Notes: generated from the letters alone by a model not told the origin. A stretch of 64,000 nucleotides of DNA from Crocosphaera chwakensis CCY0110 (GCF_000169335.1 NZ_AAXW01000017.1:1-64000), one strand, 5' to 3'; shown: positions 45,770 through 55,051, numbered from the stretch's first letter. Program-made: numbers and translations.

Positions 45770-46831
45770 TTATTTAAGCGAGATCAAGGTTTGTTCACCA
45801 CTTGCTAAGTCTAGGGGGAAGTTGTGAGCATTGCGCTCGTGCATGACTTCCATCCCAATACCTGCACGATTGAGAACATCAGCCCAGGTACCGATGACAC
45901 GGCCTTGAGAATCTAACACAGACTGGTTAAAGTTAAATCCATTAAGATTAAAGGCCATGGTACTAACACCCATCGCAGTGAACCAAATACCAATTACTGG
46001 CCAAGCTCCTAAGAAGAAGTGTAAAGCACGACTATTGTTAAAAGAAGCATATTGGAAGATTAAACGACCAAAGTAACCATGAGCGGCCACAATGTTATAG
46101 GTTTCTTCTTCTTGTCCAAACTTATAACCGTAGTTTTGAGATTCGGTTTCGGTTGTTTCACGGACTAAGCTAGAGGTGACTAAACTTCCGTGCATGGCAG
46201 AGAATAAAGAACCACCAAATACACCAGCAACACCCAACATATGGAAGGGGTGCATTAAAATATTATGCTCAGCTTGGAAAACGAACATAAAGTTAAAAGT
46301 TCCACTGATTCCTAAAGGCATACCATCAGAGAAAGAACCCTGACCAATAGGATAGATTAAGAATACAGCAGCGGCCGCAGAGACAGGTGCGCTATAAGCA
46401 ACACAAATCCAAGGACGCATCCCTAAACGATAAGACAGTTCCCATTGTCTTCCCATCCAGCAGAAAATACCAATGAGAAAATGGAAAATGACTAATTGAT
46501 AAGGGCCGCCGTTATACAGCCATTCATCGAGGGATGCTGCTTCCCAGATGGGATAAAAGTGTAATCCGATCGCATTAGAAGACGGAACCACTGCTCCAGA
46601 AATAATATTGTTTCCGTATAGCAACGATCCAGCTACCGGCTCACGAATCCCATCAATATCAACAGGAGGTGCTGCAATGAAGGCAATGATAAAACAGATG
46701 GTGGCAGTTAATATTGTAGGGATAAGAATCACGCCAAACCAGCCTACATATAGACGGTTATTTGTGCTTGTTATCCACTGACAAAACCGCTCCCACAAAG
46801 AAAGATTTTGGCTTTGTATGGTAGTTGTCAT
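45770..46831 (-). CDS. psbA: Photosystem II reaction-centre protein D1
   Basis: 353 aa. It binds P680, pheophytin, QB and the Mn4Ca cluster. Numbering is one lower than in standard D1. All Mn ligands are kept (standard D170, E189, H332, E333, D342, A344), as are TyrZ161, H190 and H198. Residue 130 is Gln, the low-light form. Standard Tyr126, next to the pheophytin, is Trp here (FCWMGRQW). The C-terminal extension after LDLA is SGEQTLISLK, 10 residues instead of the usual 16 and divergent. So it is a functional-looking but unusual D1 copy. It has its own terminator and is monocistronic. Confidence 0.97.
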   Translation of the reverse strand: MTTTIQSQNLSLWERFCQWITSTNNRLYVGWFGVILIPTILTATICFIIAFIAAPPVDIDGIREPVAGSLLYGNNIISGAVVPSSNAIGLHFYPIWEAASLDEWLYNGGPYQLVIFHFLIGIFCWMGRQWELSYRLGMRPWICVAYSAPVSAAAAVFLIYPIGQGSFSDGMPLGISGTFNFMFVFQAEHNILMHPFHMLGVAGVFGGSLFSAMHGSLVTSSLVRETTETESQNYGYKFGQEEETYNIVAAHGYFGRLIFQYASFNNSRALHFFLGAWPVIGIWFTAMGVSTMAFNLNGFNFNQSVLDSQGRVIGTWADVLNRAGIGMEVMHERNAHNFPLDLASGEQTLISLK

Positions 46832-47212
46832 GGCTAAATAATAATGAAATCACAACAATAATTAAGGACAGATTGTATCAATGATTACCTGACCTTGTTA
46901 TGTATAAGTATATTTACATTCATTGATTATGATCCACTTTTTTTTGTATATTTTTATGAAACAAAAATGAAGTTTTATGATTTTTTGTAAATATAAATAA
47001 CGAGTTATTAAATAAGTGTAAAAAATTGAACAGTCTAAAAAGAGATTGAGGATTACTGACGTTAAGGAATTAAAATCCAGTAAAATAGGGAAGTGCAACC
47101 GTAAGTTTTTATCTAAACTAAGAGATTGACCTTCATTATATCAAGTTGACCTCTGATCATTAGAGTGATAGAAACTTATGCAGCCAATTATCTTTATATT
47201 AATTAAACATTT
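46832..47212. other. psbA upstream region
   Basis: 381 bp of AT-rich DNA between the divergent psbA and yqeG-like genes, so both promoters lie here. The part nearest psbA carries a -10-like TACAAT. A 66-codon frame at 46898-47098 is low-complexity and I do not count it as a gene. No RNA gene is seen. Confidence 0.4.
46872..46900 (-). promoter_or_regulatory. Probable psbA promoter
   Basis: On the minus strand: -10-like TACAAT (46877-46872) with TAACAA 17 bases upstream (46900-46895) as a weak -35. This leaves a 5' leader of about 35 nt. The match at -35 is poor, so additional activation is likely. Confidence 0.4.
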
Positions 47213-47770
47213 ATGTCTAAGGCCAAACTGTTACAGCCTGATTTAATTTTAGGGGATACGATTCTTGGTTTAAATCAAGATGTTCTTGATCAGTATCGTA
47301 TCAAAGGATTAATTTTGGATGTGGATGAAACCCTCGTCCCTCTGAAAAAAGCTTATGTTTCTGAGGAATTGAGACTATGGATCAATCAAATTCGTCAAAA
47401 AACCCCGATTTGGTTAGTGAGTAATAATCTAAGTGAAAGTCGTATTGGTAGTATTGCTAATTCTTTGGAGTTACCTTACTTATTAGGGGCCGTTAAACCC
47501 TCTCGACGGAAACTAAAAAAAGCGATTCGCGCTATGGAATTACCCATTCCTCAAGTGGCCATGGTAGGCGATCGCTTATTTACTGATGTTTTAGCCGGAA
47601 ACCGTTTGGGAATGTTTACTATTCTGGTTAAACCAATGGTTGATCCTGCGATCGCAGTCCGTTCTTATCCTATCCATAATTTTGAAGTTTGGATCTCTGA
47701 AAAACTTGGAGTTTCTTTGATGTCTTCGCAACATAACTTTACAAAACGCAATAGAAGACCAAGAAAGTAA
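47213..47770 (+). CDS. YqeG-family HAD-IIIA phosphatase
   Basis: 185 aa. HAD motif I is LILDVDETLVPL (Asp nucleophile), motif II is WLVSNN, and motif III/IV is VGDRLFTDVLAGNRLGM. This is the YqeG/GEP4-like group, related to phosphatidylglycerolphosphate phosphatase; an activity on a lipid phosphate is possible but not shown. Start ATG at 47213. Confidence 0.85.
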   Translation: MSKAKLLQPDLILGDTILGLNQDVLDQYRIKGLILDVDETLVPLKKAYVSEELRLWINQIRQKTPIWLVSNNLSESRIGSIANSLELPYLLGAVKPSRRKLKKAIRAMELPIPQVAMVGDRLFTDVLAGNRLGMFTILVKPMVDPAIAVRSYPIHNFEVWISEKLGVSLMSSQHNFTKRNRRPRK

Positions 47771-47877
47771 ATAAAAATATATAAATTAGCCATGAATAAC
47801 GAAGAATTGGCCTGGGATTATCTTTGGTTATCTTAATTTGATCCTATCATCTTCTATAAATTATATAATTGTCTGTA

Positions 47878-48486
47878 ATGGAAGCGTTAGAAAAATTTTT
47901 CGCTCAAGTCAAAAAACTCCAAGATGAAGAGGAAATAATTGATTTTTGCCGTAAATACTTAATACATGGAATTCCTTATATATTTACTGATAATCAAGAT
48001 GAATATTATGAATTTAGAAAAAGAATTTCGCAGCATTTTAATATTAACTTTTACGAAATTTATATTACAGGTTCGGCGAAGTTAGGATTTAGTCCTTTTA
48101 AACAAAAGCAATTTGATGATGATTCAGATATTGATGTTGCTATTGTTTCCCATCAATTATACGAAAAGATGTTAGAACCTATTTATGAATATCAAATAGA
48201 ACTGAGAAAAGCGAGAAAAAGTATAACGGTAAGAGAATTAGACCAATATCATTCTTTTCTTGAGTATACGGCAATTGGTTGGATTCGACCCGATAAACTT
48301 CCTTTATCTTTTAATGTAGGAATATTAAAACAATCATGGTTTGAGTTTTTTAAATCCATTTCTTATAGTAGATCAGAAGTAGGAAATTATAAGGTTTCTG
48401 CTGGAGTATTCAAAAGTTATTCTTATTTTGAACGATATACAATCAGTACATTAAAACAAATTATTAACGCACAACAAATAATTTAA
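47878..48486 (+). CDS. Nucleotidyltransferase-fold protein paired with DUF262
   Basis: 202 aa from ATG 47878 (a TTG at 47869 is less likely). The catalytic pattern is YITGSAKLGFSPF, then DDDSDIDVAIVS: GS followed by DxD, as in the polymerase-beta-like nucleotidyltransferases. It is larger than MNT antitoxins and has an extra N-terminal helical region. The next gene, 12 bp downstream on the same strand, encodes a DUF262 protein. The pair looks like a small defence or toxin-type module. The product made by the enzyme is unknown. Confidence 0.75.
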   Translation: MEALEKFFAQVKKLQDEEEIIDFCRKYLIHGIPYIFTDNQDEYYEFRKRISQHFNINFYEIYITGSAKLGFSPFKQKQFDDDSDIDVAIVSHQLYEKMLEPIYEYQIELRKARKSITVRELDQYHSFLEYTAIGWIRPDKLPLSFNVGILKQSWFEFFKSISYSRSEVGNYKVSAGVFKSYSYFERYTISTLKQIINAQQII

Positions 48487-48498
48487 TAATAGTTTAAA

Positions 48499-49506
48499 AT
48501 GCAAACACAAATTAAATCCTCAGTAACTAACCCAACTATAGCTGATATTTACCAAAATATAGAAAGTGGTAAATTAATTCTTAGACCCGATTTTCAGCGT
48601 AAGTTTGTTTGGACTCATGACCATCAAGAAGAATTTATTGATACTATCTTAAAAGGATATCCTTTTCCAGAAATTTATGTTTGTAAAGGGGAAGTTGATA
48701 CTAGAAAAATGCGGACAACAGAATGGGTAATAGATGGACAACAAAGATTAACAACGATTAAAAAATATATAGATGGACAACCTGATAAAGATAAACATGA
48801 TAAAGATAAACCTTTTAAAAAAATTAAAAAATTTGAGGATTTAACTGATGAAGAAAGAGCAGATTTTTTATCTTATCAAGTTGTAGTTAGAGATATCGGT
48901 AAAGTTGATGAAAATGATATTAAAGAAGTATTTAGAAGAATTAACTTAACTAAATTCAAACTAGAAGATGTAGAAATTCATAATGCTGTTTATGATGGTG
49001 AATTTATTCAAACAGGTAAAGACTTATTAGATAATATTGATTTAAGTTATTTTCCAGTGTTTCGTGAATCAGAATTTACTCGAATGGCAGATTTGTACTT
49101 TATTTTATTAGTTATGTCAACCTTAGAAGAAGGGGGTTATTTTCCTCAAGATAAAGAAATAGAAAACTATATTGTTCAATTTAATGATGAGTATATCAAT
49201 AAAAATCATATGAAAGCTTTACTAATCAAAACTTTTGCTACGATTAAAGATTTAAACATTGCTGATGATTCTATTTGGTATCGAAAATCTAACTTTTTTA
49301 CGATGGTAGTAGAAATAGCTAAAGTTGGAGCAAATCTTGCTCAAAATTTCTTCCAAAAATTAATAAAATTAGAACAAAATATTCTGGATAATAAATATAA
49401 AGATAATGAATTTGGTGAATACTATAGATGTATGTGTTCTGGAACAAATCACAGAAAAGCTAGAGTTGTAAGAGCAGATATTTTTAGGAAATATACGTTA
49501 AATTAA
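48499..49506 (+). CDS. DUF262 (GmrSD/ParB-like) domain protein
   Basis: 335 aa. The DUF262 core is clear: RPDFQRKFVWTHDHQEEFID, then YPFPEIYVC, WVIDGQQRLTTIKKYIDG and EVFRRINLTKFKLEDVEIHN. DGQQR is the nucleotide-binding motif of this group. The C-terminal half is helical; no HNH (DUF1524) nuclease motif was seen, unlike GmrSD or SspE. It follows the nucleotidyltransferase gene by 12 bp. DUF262 proteins usually act in defence against modified phage DNA. Confidence 0.82.
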   Translation: MQTQIKSSVTNPTIADIYQNIESGKLILRPDFQRKFVWTHDHQEEFIDTILKGYPFPEIYVCKGEVDTRKMRTTEWVIDGQQRLTTIKKYIDGQPDKDKHDKDKPFKKIKKFEDLTDEERADFLSYQVVVRDIGKVDENDIKEVFRRINLTKFKLEDVEIHNAVYDGEFIQTGKDLLDNIDLSYFPVFRESEFTRMADLYFILLVMSTLEEGGYFPQDKEIENYIVQFNDEYINKNHMKALLIKTFATIKDLNIADDSIWYRKSNFFTMVVEIAKVGANLAQNFFQKLIKLEQNILDNKYKDNEFGEYYRCMCSGTNHRKARVVRADIFRKYTLN

Positions 49507-49669
49507 CTTTTTCTCGGCTCAAAGAAACTTTGTCAAGAAGTATAATAACTTTTTTATTTTGTCTCCCCTACGGAATAGTCATGTAGAGAAATATATCCAG
49601 CAAAAAAAACAAATAAATCCAGAATTTTTAGATAATTTTGAATCTAGCTATTTGAAGTGTAAACTATGA
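49502..49669 (+). pseudogene. Degenerate coding fragment after the DUF262 gene
   Basis: An open frame of 55 codons with no start codon, overlapping the DUF262 stop in another frame. It reads SPLRNSHVEKYIQQKKQINP, then FLDNFESSYLK, which looks like protein but resembles no family I can name. It may be the end of a gene removed by deletion. Confidence 0.35.
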
Positions 49670-49741
49670 TTTTTCTTAACACAAGCTAAAAACGCATCTG
49701 CTCTTACTATTGATCAATAATAATATTGTGGTTTATTATAG

Positions 49742-49909
49742 GAGTCAAGAGTAACTTATTATTTAAAGGAAGAAGTAAATATAGAGGTTTATTTGACTAT
49801 AAAATTAGGTTTCTCTGATTGTTTTATTTACTCTAATAGAGAATTAATAAAAACAATCGCAAATTTTGAATGTTTAACTCGAATAGACTTTATTGAACAA
49901 TATTTATAA
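49742..49909 (+). pseudogene. Second degenerate coding fragment
   Basis: A 55-codon open frame after a TAG, without a start codon. It reads VTYYLKEEVNIEVYLTIKLG, then ANFECLTRIDFIEQYL. Together with the fragment at 49502-49669 it suggests that one or two accessory genes have decayed here. Family unknown. Confidence 0.35.
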
Positions 49910-49983
49910 CAATTAAGGTTAACCTTATTCTTATCTAGTGTTAAACTGTCAACTATTAATATACTTTATAAAAAATTGAGCGA

Positions 49984-51627
49984 ATGAACGGACAACCCTT
50001 ATTTTGTGTTGATGAGTTGCGTATTCAGTACCCATTCAGTGAGACGTGGGCCGTTGATAGGGTTTCTTTTACGCTACAAAGAGGGGAAAAACTAGGCTTA
50101 GTCGGAGAGTCTGGCTGTGGTAAGTCTACGATGGGAAAGGCTGCTATGGGTTTGCTGCCGAAATTAACACAAATTGAGGGAAAAATCGAGTTTCAGGGTG
50201 AATCTATTTTCGGGTTAAACGCTGAAGGGTTAAGAAAGTTTCGGGGTGAGGTAGTAGGGTTAGTGTTCCAGGACCCTATGACTCGTCTAGACCCCTTGAT
50301 GACCATTGGAGAACACTGTATAGAAACCTTACAGGCCCATCGTCCCCAATTATCTCGCAAAGAAGCCAAAACGATCGCCATCAAAACCCTAGAGAAAGTG
50401 AATATCCCCCCGAACCGTTGGGGACAATATCCCCACGAATTTAGTGGTGGAATGCGTCAACGGGTGGCTATGGCTTTAGCGTTATTATTAAACCCTAAAA
50501 TGATTATTGCTGACGAACCCACTACCGCTTTAGATGTAACCGTAGCAGCAGAAATTTTACAAGAATTAACCCGTTTGTGTGAAGAAGAAGAAATGGGGTT
50601 ATTATTAATTTCCCATGACTTAGCGATGGTAGCAGAATATTGCGATCGCCTGGCTGTAATGAATGGCGGTAAAATTGTAGAAATGGGTAATATGGCTGAT
50701 ATTCTCCATCATCCTCAACACGATTATACTAAGTCATTATTAAAAGCAGCTTTGCACGTTCAAGTAGAAGACGATGAACCTATCAATATCGACTCTTGGG
50801 AAGAGGATAAACCGACAAAGAAAGCTTTATTAACGGTCAATCATTTAAAACAATATTTTACCTTAGAAGGAAATTTTATACAGCAATTTTTCTCCAAAGA
50901 ACCAGAAGTTATTAAAGCGGTAGATGATGTTAGTTTTGAGTTGTATTCGGGGGAAATTTTAGGGTTAGTGGGTGAGTCGGGATGTGGAAAAAGTACCTTA
51001 TCTCGTACTCTTTTACAGTTATTAAAAGCCACATCAGGAAGCATACACTTTTTAGGGGAAGAGTTAACCCAGCTTTCTGAACAAAAAATGCGCCTGAAAC
51101 GTCGTCAAATACAGATGATTTTCCAAGATCCGAATGCTTGTTTAAATCCTTTAATGACTGTAGGACAAAGTGTTGCTGATCCTTTATTAATCCATCAATT
51201 AGCCACAGCAAAAGAAGCCAAAAAACAAGTTTATGAAATGTTAGAACGGGTTAAATTAACCCCTGTTGAAGACTATTATAATCGTTATCCCAAAGAATTA
51301 TCAGGGGGACAACAACAACGCGTGGCTATTGCTAGGGCGTTAATTACTAAACCGAAATTAGTGATTTGTGATGAACCTGTAAGTATGTTAGATGCTAGTG
51401 TTCAAGCGAGAGTTTTAGACTTAATGTATGAATTAAAAAATGACTTTGATTTAACCTATTTATTTATTACCCATGATCTCTGGGTCGCTCGTTTTTTCTG
51501 TCATCGTATTGCAGTAATGAATCAAGGTAAAATTGTAGAAATTGGCGACACTGAAAGTATTTTTAAAGAACCCAAACATCCTTATACTCAAAAGTTACTC
51601 AATGCTGCTCCTTTATTGGCCATTTAA
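49984..51627 (+). CDS. Fused oligopeptide/dipeptide ABC transporter ATPase (two NBDs)
   Basis: 547 aa carrying two complete ATPase domains of the Opp/Dpp type, like DppD and DppF joined. Walker A GESGCGKST occurs twice (near 39 and 329). Signatures are EFSGGMRQRVAMALAL and ELSGGQQQRVAIARAL; Walker B motifs are MIIADEPTTALDV and LVICDEPVSMLDA. Each domain ends with the oligopeptide-type HPQHDYTKSLL / HPYTQKLL motif. Permease and binding protein genes are not adjacent. Its 3' end overlaps that of the converging MscS gene by 4 bp. Confidence 0.93.
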   Translation: MNGQPLFCVDELRIQYPFSETWAVDRVSFTLQRGEKLGLVGESGCGKSTMGKAAMGLLPKLTQIEGKIEFQGESIFGLNAEGLRKFRGEVVGLVFQDPMTRLDPLMTIGEHCIETLQAHRPQLSRKEAKTIAIKTLEKVNIPPNRWGQYPHEFSGGMRQRVAMALALLLNPKMIIADEPTTALDVTVAAEILQELTRLCEEEEMGLLLISHDLAMVAEYCDRLAVMNGGKIVEMGNMADILHHPQHDYTKSLLKAALHVQVEDDEPINIDSWEEDKPTKKALLTVNHLKQYFTLEGNFIQQFFSKEPEVIKAVDDVSFELYSGEILGLVGESGCGKSTLSRTLLQLLKATSGSIHFLGEELTQLSEQKMRLKRRQIQMIFQDPNACLNPLMTVGQSVADPLLIHQLATAKEAKKQVYEMLERVKLTPVEDYYNRYPKELSGGQQQRVAIARALITKPKLVICDEPVSMLDASVQARVLDLMYELKNDFDLTYLFITHDLWVARFFCHRIAVMNQGKIVEIGDTESIFKEPKHPYTQKLLNAAPLLAI

Positions 51628-53687
51628 CTATTTTTTCGAGGGATATTATAAGATAATAATTGATCATCATTCTGAGCATCATTGATAACAGAAATAGTAT
51701 GATGGGGAATGCCTAGAGAAATATTCGCCTCATCAAAATCTTGTTTGACCCGTAAGCGAAATTCTCGACCAAGGGGCCAATGTTCAAGGGGTTTTGTTCT
51801 AATTAAAACACGAATTAATATCCCTTCATGGGAAACGTCATCTACCCCTAAAACTTCTAAAGGTTCAAGAAATTTATCACTCCATTGGGGTTCATTTTGC
51901 ATTTCTTTAGCGACATTAATCATAATATCGATTGCTTTTTTTATGTCTTCATACCAAGCAATTTTAATAGTAAAATTAACCCTTGACCAGTCTTTTGTAT
52001 GATTAATAACTGTGGAAATTTGACTATTAGGAATGGCAATAAGTTGTCCATCTAAATTCCGTAAAGAAGTCACAAATAGATTGATACTTTCAACAAATCC
52101 CCCCATACCATTAACATCAATTACATCACCAATAGCATAGCGATCGCTCCATAAAATTAAGACACCATTAAGCATATCTTCTAGTAAATTTCGAGACAAA
52201 AAAGCAACAGCAACTGCTACAATTCCTGCTCCAGCTAACACAGTCGTATCAATTCCGACTAACCAAATAGTTAAATAGATACCTAATACAATGCTTATAA
52301 AACTGGTTGCTTGTTTAAGGGTTGTAGAATATGTATTAATTCTTAAAGTATAACGATTGGACTCAGGGTTAGTCTGGTGTGCTTCAGTCGCCCAACGATT
52401 AAGATAATAATCGATCAAAAAATCTCCAACTTTATCTAAAATTGTTAATCCCATCCAAACTATAATTAAAAGTATTGTTCGCTTGAGAATATAGACAGAT
52501 AAGAAACGAATGTCTCTAAAAACTAAAGAAATAACAATTAAACAACAACCTAAAATAAATACGTCTAAAATCAAAGAAAGTCTAAGCAATAGTTGATAAA
52601 AATTTATCCTTTGTTTGAACCAATTTTGTCGTTGTAAAAAAAGTTTTTGTTTAGATCGAGATAATTTAGAAGATAACCAGCGATTTTTTTTTGTGATTTT
52701 TTTGATTATGTTTAAGATTTTTGTTACCAAAAACTGGAAATTAAATGAATTCTTTTGAGATTTGTTTTCTCTAGATGTTTCATTATCAATCTCTTGTGAA
52801 TTATGATTAGAATCGTCAGAATAAGTCTGACGAGATCCAATAGCTTTGCTATTTCTTGCTAAGGTTTCCGTTAGTTTATTAAGTTTTTTCTTGAGATAAT
52901 TACTCCGTTGTCGTAAAAAGCTTCGGAGAAATTCAACTAACCGTATTGAGATAATTGCTATGAGAATAGAAATTGCACTAATAATCCATCTTCCAGCAAA
53001 ATATTTTTGATCAAACTCATGTCCCCACAGTGCATTATTAAAAGAATTTATAATATTTTCTTGCCATATTAAAGCTAATTCTTCAACGGTTACATTATTA
53101 GCGATCGCATCATTCTCAGTAACCGTTACAATTAATAGAGAAGAAGTTCCCAATTCAAATTGATCAGGAGCATAAATAACAGTTTGTTGATTCTTAATAC
53201 CAATTTCGATTTTAGGCAGCCAAGGATGAGGGGGTTTAGTTTCAGCCGGTTCCCATAATGCTTTGACTGAGGTTGGTATCCAAAATTGAATATCATTGAT
53301 GTCAGTAGCAGCAGAATTCTTTTGACTACTAATGATACGATTAACTATTTTTTTAAAGCTTTGTTGAACTAATTTCGCTCGTTGCTCTAATGCGTGGATT
53401 GCTTCAAAATTATTTTGATCAATGGTTTGCAAGGTAGCTAATGTTAATTCTGGTATTAATATTGCTTTTCTAACTTGTTTTGAGTCATCATGAATATAAA
53501 CATCACTACACCAAAATCTTCCACAAATATAAGCTTTATTGAGATCCCACGGTGCTGTTTGTGCTGGTTGAGAATTAGTTGAGGGAGAAAACAGAGAAAT
53601 TTGTCCGAAACTGGGTTTTACTGAGGTAAGAGTTAAAAGAGAACTCAAACAAAGAATAATAATATACTTGAATTTTTTTGTGAACAT
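51624..53687 (-). CDS. MscS-family mechanosensitive ion channel
   Basis: 687 aa. A signal peptide (about 1-28) and a periplasmic domain to about residue 230 are followed by a membrane helix, a basic cytoplasmic loop (about 250-370) and further helices. The MscS core runs from about 475: AGAGIVAVAVAFLSRNLLED, LILWSDRYAIGDVIDVNGMG, LDGQLIAIPNSQISTVINH. It should open under membrane tension to release solutes. An IS630 copy sits 13 bp upstream of the start, so its normal promoter may be cut off. Confidence 0.88.
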   Translation of the reverse strand: MFTKKFKYIIILCLSSLLTLTSVKPSFGQISLFSPSTNSQPAQTAPWDLNKAYICGRFWCSDVYIHDDSKQVRKAILIPELTLATLQTIDQNNFEAIHALEQRAKLVQQSFKKIVNRIISSQKNSAATDINDIQFWIPTSVKALWEPAETKPPHPWLPKIEIGIKNQQTVIYAPDQFELGTSSLLIVTVTENDAIANNVTVEELALIWQENIINSFNNALWGHEFDQKYFAGRWIISAISILIAIISIRLVEFLRSFLRQRSNYLKKKLNKLTETLARNSKAIGSRQTYSDDSNHNSQEIDNETSRENKSQKNSFNFQFLVTKILNIIKKITKKNRWLSSKLSRSKQKLFLQRQNWFKQRINFYQLLLRLSLILDVFILGCCLIVISLVFRDIRFLSVYILKRTILLIIVWMGLTILDKVGDFLIDYYLNRWATEAHQTNPESNRYTLRINTYSTTLKQATSFISIVLGIYLTIWLVGIDTTVLAGAGIVAVAVAFLSRNLLEDMLNGVLILWSDRYAIGDVIDVNGMGGFVESINLFVTSLRNLDGQLIAIPNSQISTVINHTKDWSRVNFTIKIAWYEDIKKAIDIMINVAKEMQNEPQWSDKFLEPLEVLGVDDVSHEGILIRVLIRTKPLEHWPLGREFRLRVKQDFDEANISLGIPHHTISVINDAQNDDQLLSYNIPRKNS

Positions 53688-53715
53688 AATTTTTAATATA
53701 TAGCAATTCCCATAG

Positions 53716-54326
53716 TCATGAGGTACAGTAGCAGCAATGAGTAAACCAGTTACGAATATCTTGTTTGGTAACTTGTAACATAGCTGATGTAATACCTTCT
53801 ATTAGGTCTTTATAGTTTCTTGCTTTGATTTTTCTCAAAATAGCTTTGACTTTTGACCAGAAATTTTCAATCGGAGAAATTCAGGAGAATAAGGAGGTAG
53901 GTAAATTACATTAGCCCCGACTTTTTCAATAGATTCTTTGACCATTTCTCCCAGATGAATTCTAGCATTATCCATAACAACACAAGCATCTTTCCATAGC
54001 TTTGGTACTAATTCTGTGAGGATAAAAGCTTCAAATGTAATTCCGTCTACTGACCCGTAAATATTCTTTGTTGCCAGAACTTTATCTAAGGATAATGCAC
54101 TAATAATAGAAATATTTTTGCCTCGCTTCTGGGGTTTTTCTCCCCTAGCTCTCGTGCCTTTTAGCGACCTAGCGTATAGTCTCAGCATTGCTAAATTCAC
54201 TCCTGATTCGTCTATAAAAATTAAATTATTTGTCTTTACATCTCGAATGGTTTCCCAAAACTTCACTCTTTTTTGATGGACTTTTTCATTGTCTTTTTCA
54301 GGTGCATATAAAGTTTTTTTTGACAC
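53716..54326 (-). pseudogene. IS630 DDE transposase part, frameshifted
   Basis: Matches the intact copy at 19362-19973 up to YLPPYSPEF. Then a 1-base deletion changes SPIENFWSKVK into LRLKISGQKSKLF and a stop at 53835 (163 residues). The catalytic Glu is lost. The rest of the old frame continues to 53716. Confidence 0.88.
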
Positions 54327-54663
54327 TATAATTCAATCTTTGGCTGATTCTTCCCATTGTGGTTTTTTTGACTTGCACTCCTGTTTCTTTATAGAGTAAC
54401 TCACATAATTCTTCGAGAGTTGCATCATTATTTTTTTCCATGATTTCCACTAAAATAACCAATTGCTCACTATTAAGCTTAGGAGATGGGCTTCCTCCTT
54501 GCGGTAAAGGTCTAATATCTCCAGTTTGTTGATATTGTTTAAGCAATTTTTGAATAAAGCTTTTCGCTACTCCAAAACGCTTAGCTAGATTCCTGATAGA
54601 GAGGTTTTCTTTTTTCCACACTTCTATGATTTTTTCTCTAAAGTCTATAGAATAAGGCTTCAT
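54298..54663 (-). CDS. IS630 transposase, N-terminal DNA-binding part (copy 2)
   Basis: 121 aa, the same as the protein at 19025-19390, with its helix-turn-helix regions intact. Because its catalytic partner frame is broken, this product could at most bind the element ends and might act as a competitor of the active transposase. Confidence 0.8.
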   Translation of the reverse strand: MKPYSIDFREKIIEVWKKENLSIRNLAKRFGVAKSFIQKLLKQYQQTGDIRPLPQGGSPSPKLNSEQLVILVEIMEKNNDATLEELCELLYKETGVQVKKTTMGRISQRLNYSVKKNFICT

Positions 54664-54770
54664 TTTTTAGTACATCAGTAATAGATATTACAATCTATAA
54701 TGTACCTCATGAGTCAGGGAAATGCTATAAATGACCAAATATTTTAAACAAATTTATCGTAGTTATGATC

Positions 54771-54905
54771 TTAAAAAGCATATTCTACCCCTGTGGTAAA
54801 CAACAATTCTAATTGTGGATTATCTTCATAAATTACCTCATTTCGATAACTCATAAACACAAGATTATTGAGAAACCATTCATCGCTAATAGGAATCGAT
54901 AATGG
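54771..54905 (-). pseudogene. C-terminal gene remnant beside IS630 copy 2
   Basis: 44 codons open after a stop, no start codon, ending at TAA 54773-54771. It reads ISDEWFLNNLVFMSYRNEVI, then NPQLELLFTTGVEYAF. The composition is protein-like and the fragment is on the same strand as the MscS gene. I do not recognise the family. The rest of the 324-bp gap (54728-55051) shows nothing. Confidence 0.4.
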
Positions 54906-55051
54906 TTATACTTATTGAATAAAACTTAATATTTGCTTCATTATATGAAAGTCGCCACAAGTTTTTCGACTCTGTGACTATATTAATAACTATTATCTTA
55001 TCTCTGAACCCAATCTAAGAAAGTATCCAGTTAATTGTTGAGATGATGGAA

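Larger units (their letters stand above)
53701..54727 (-). mobile_element. IS630-family insertion sequence, copy 2 (1027 bp, defective)
   Basis: Same element as at 18961-19988 in the opposite orientation, with terminal repeats at 53701-53726 and 54702-54727 and TA at 53699-53700 and 54728-54729. One A/T base is missing near 53877-53879, shifting the DDE frame just before its catalytic Glu. It lies between a decayed gene fragment and the MscS gene. Without own transposase activity it could still be moved by copy 1. Confidence 0.92.

Noticed and set aside
45770..46831. Rogue or sentinel D1 (rD1) that cannot bind Mn
   Set aside because: All Mn ligands (D170, E189, H332, E333, D342, A344 in standard numbering) are present.
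46898..47098. 66-codon gene upstream of psbA
   Set aside because: Low-complexity Tyr/Ile/Lys-rich product overlapping the promoter region; no family pattern.
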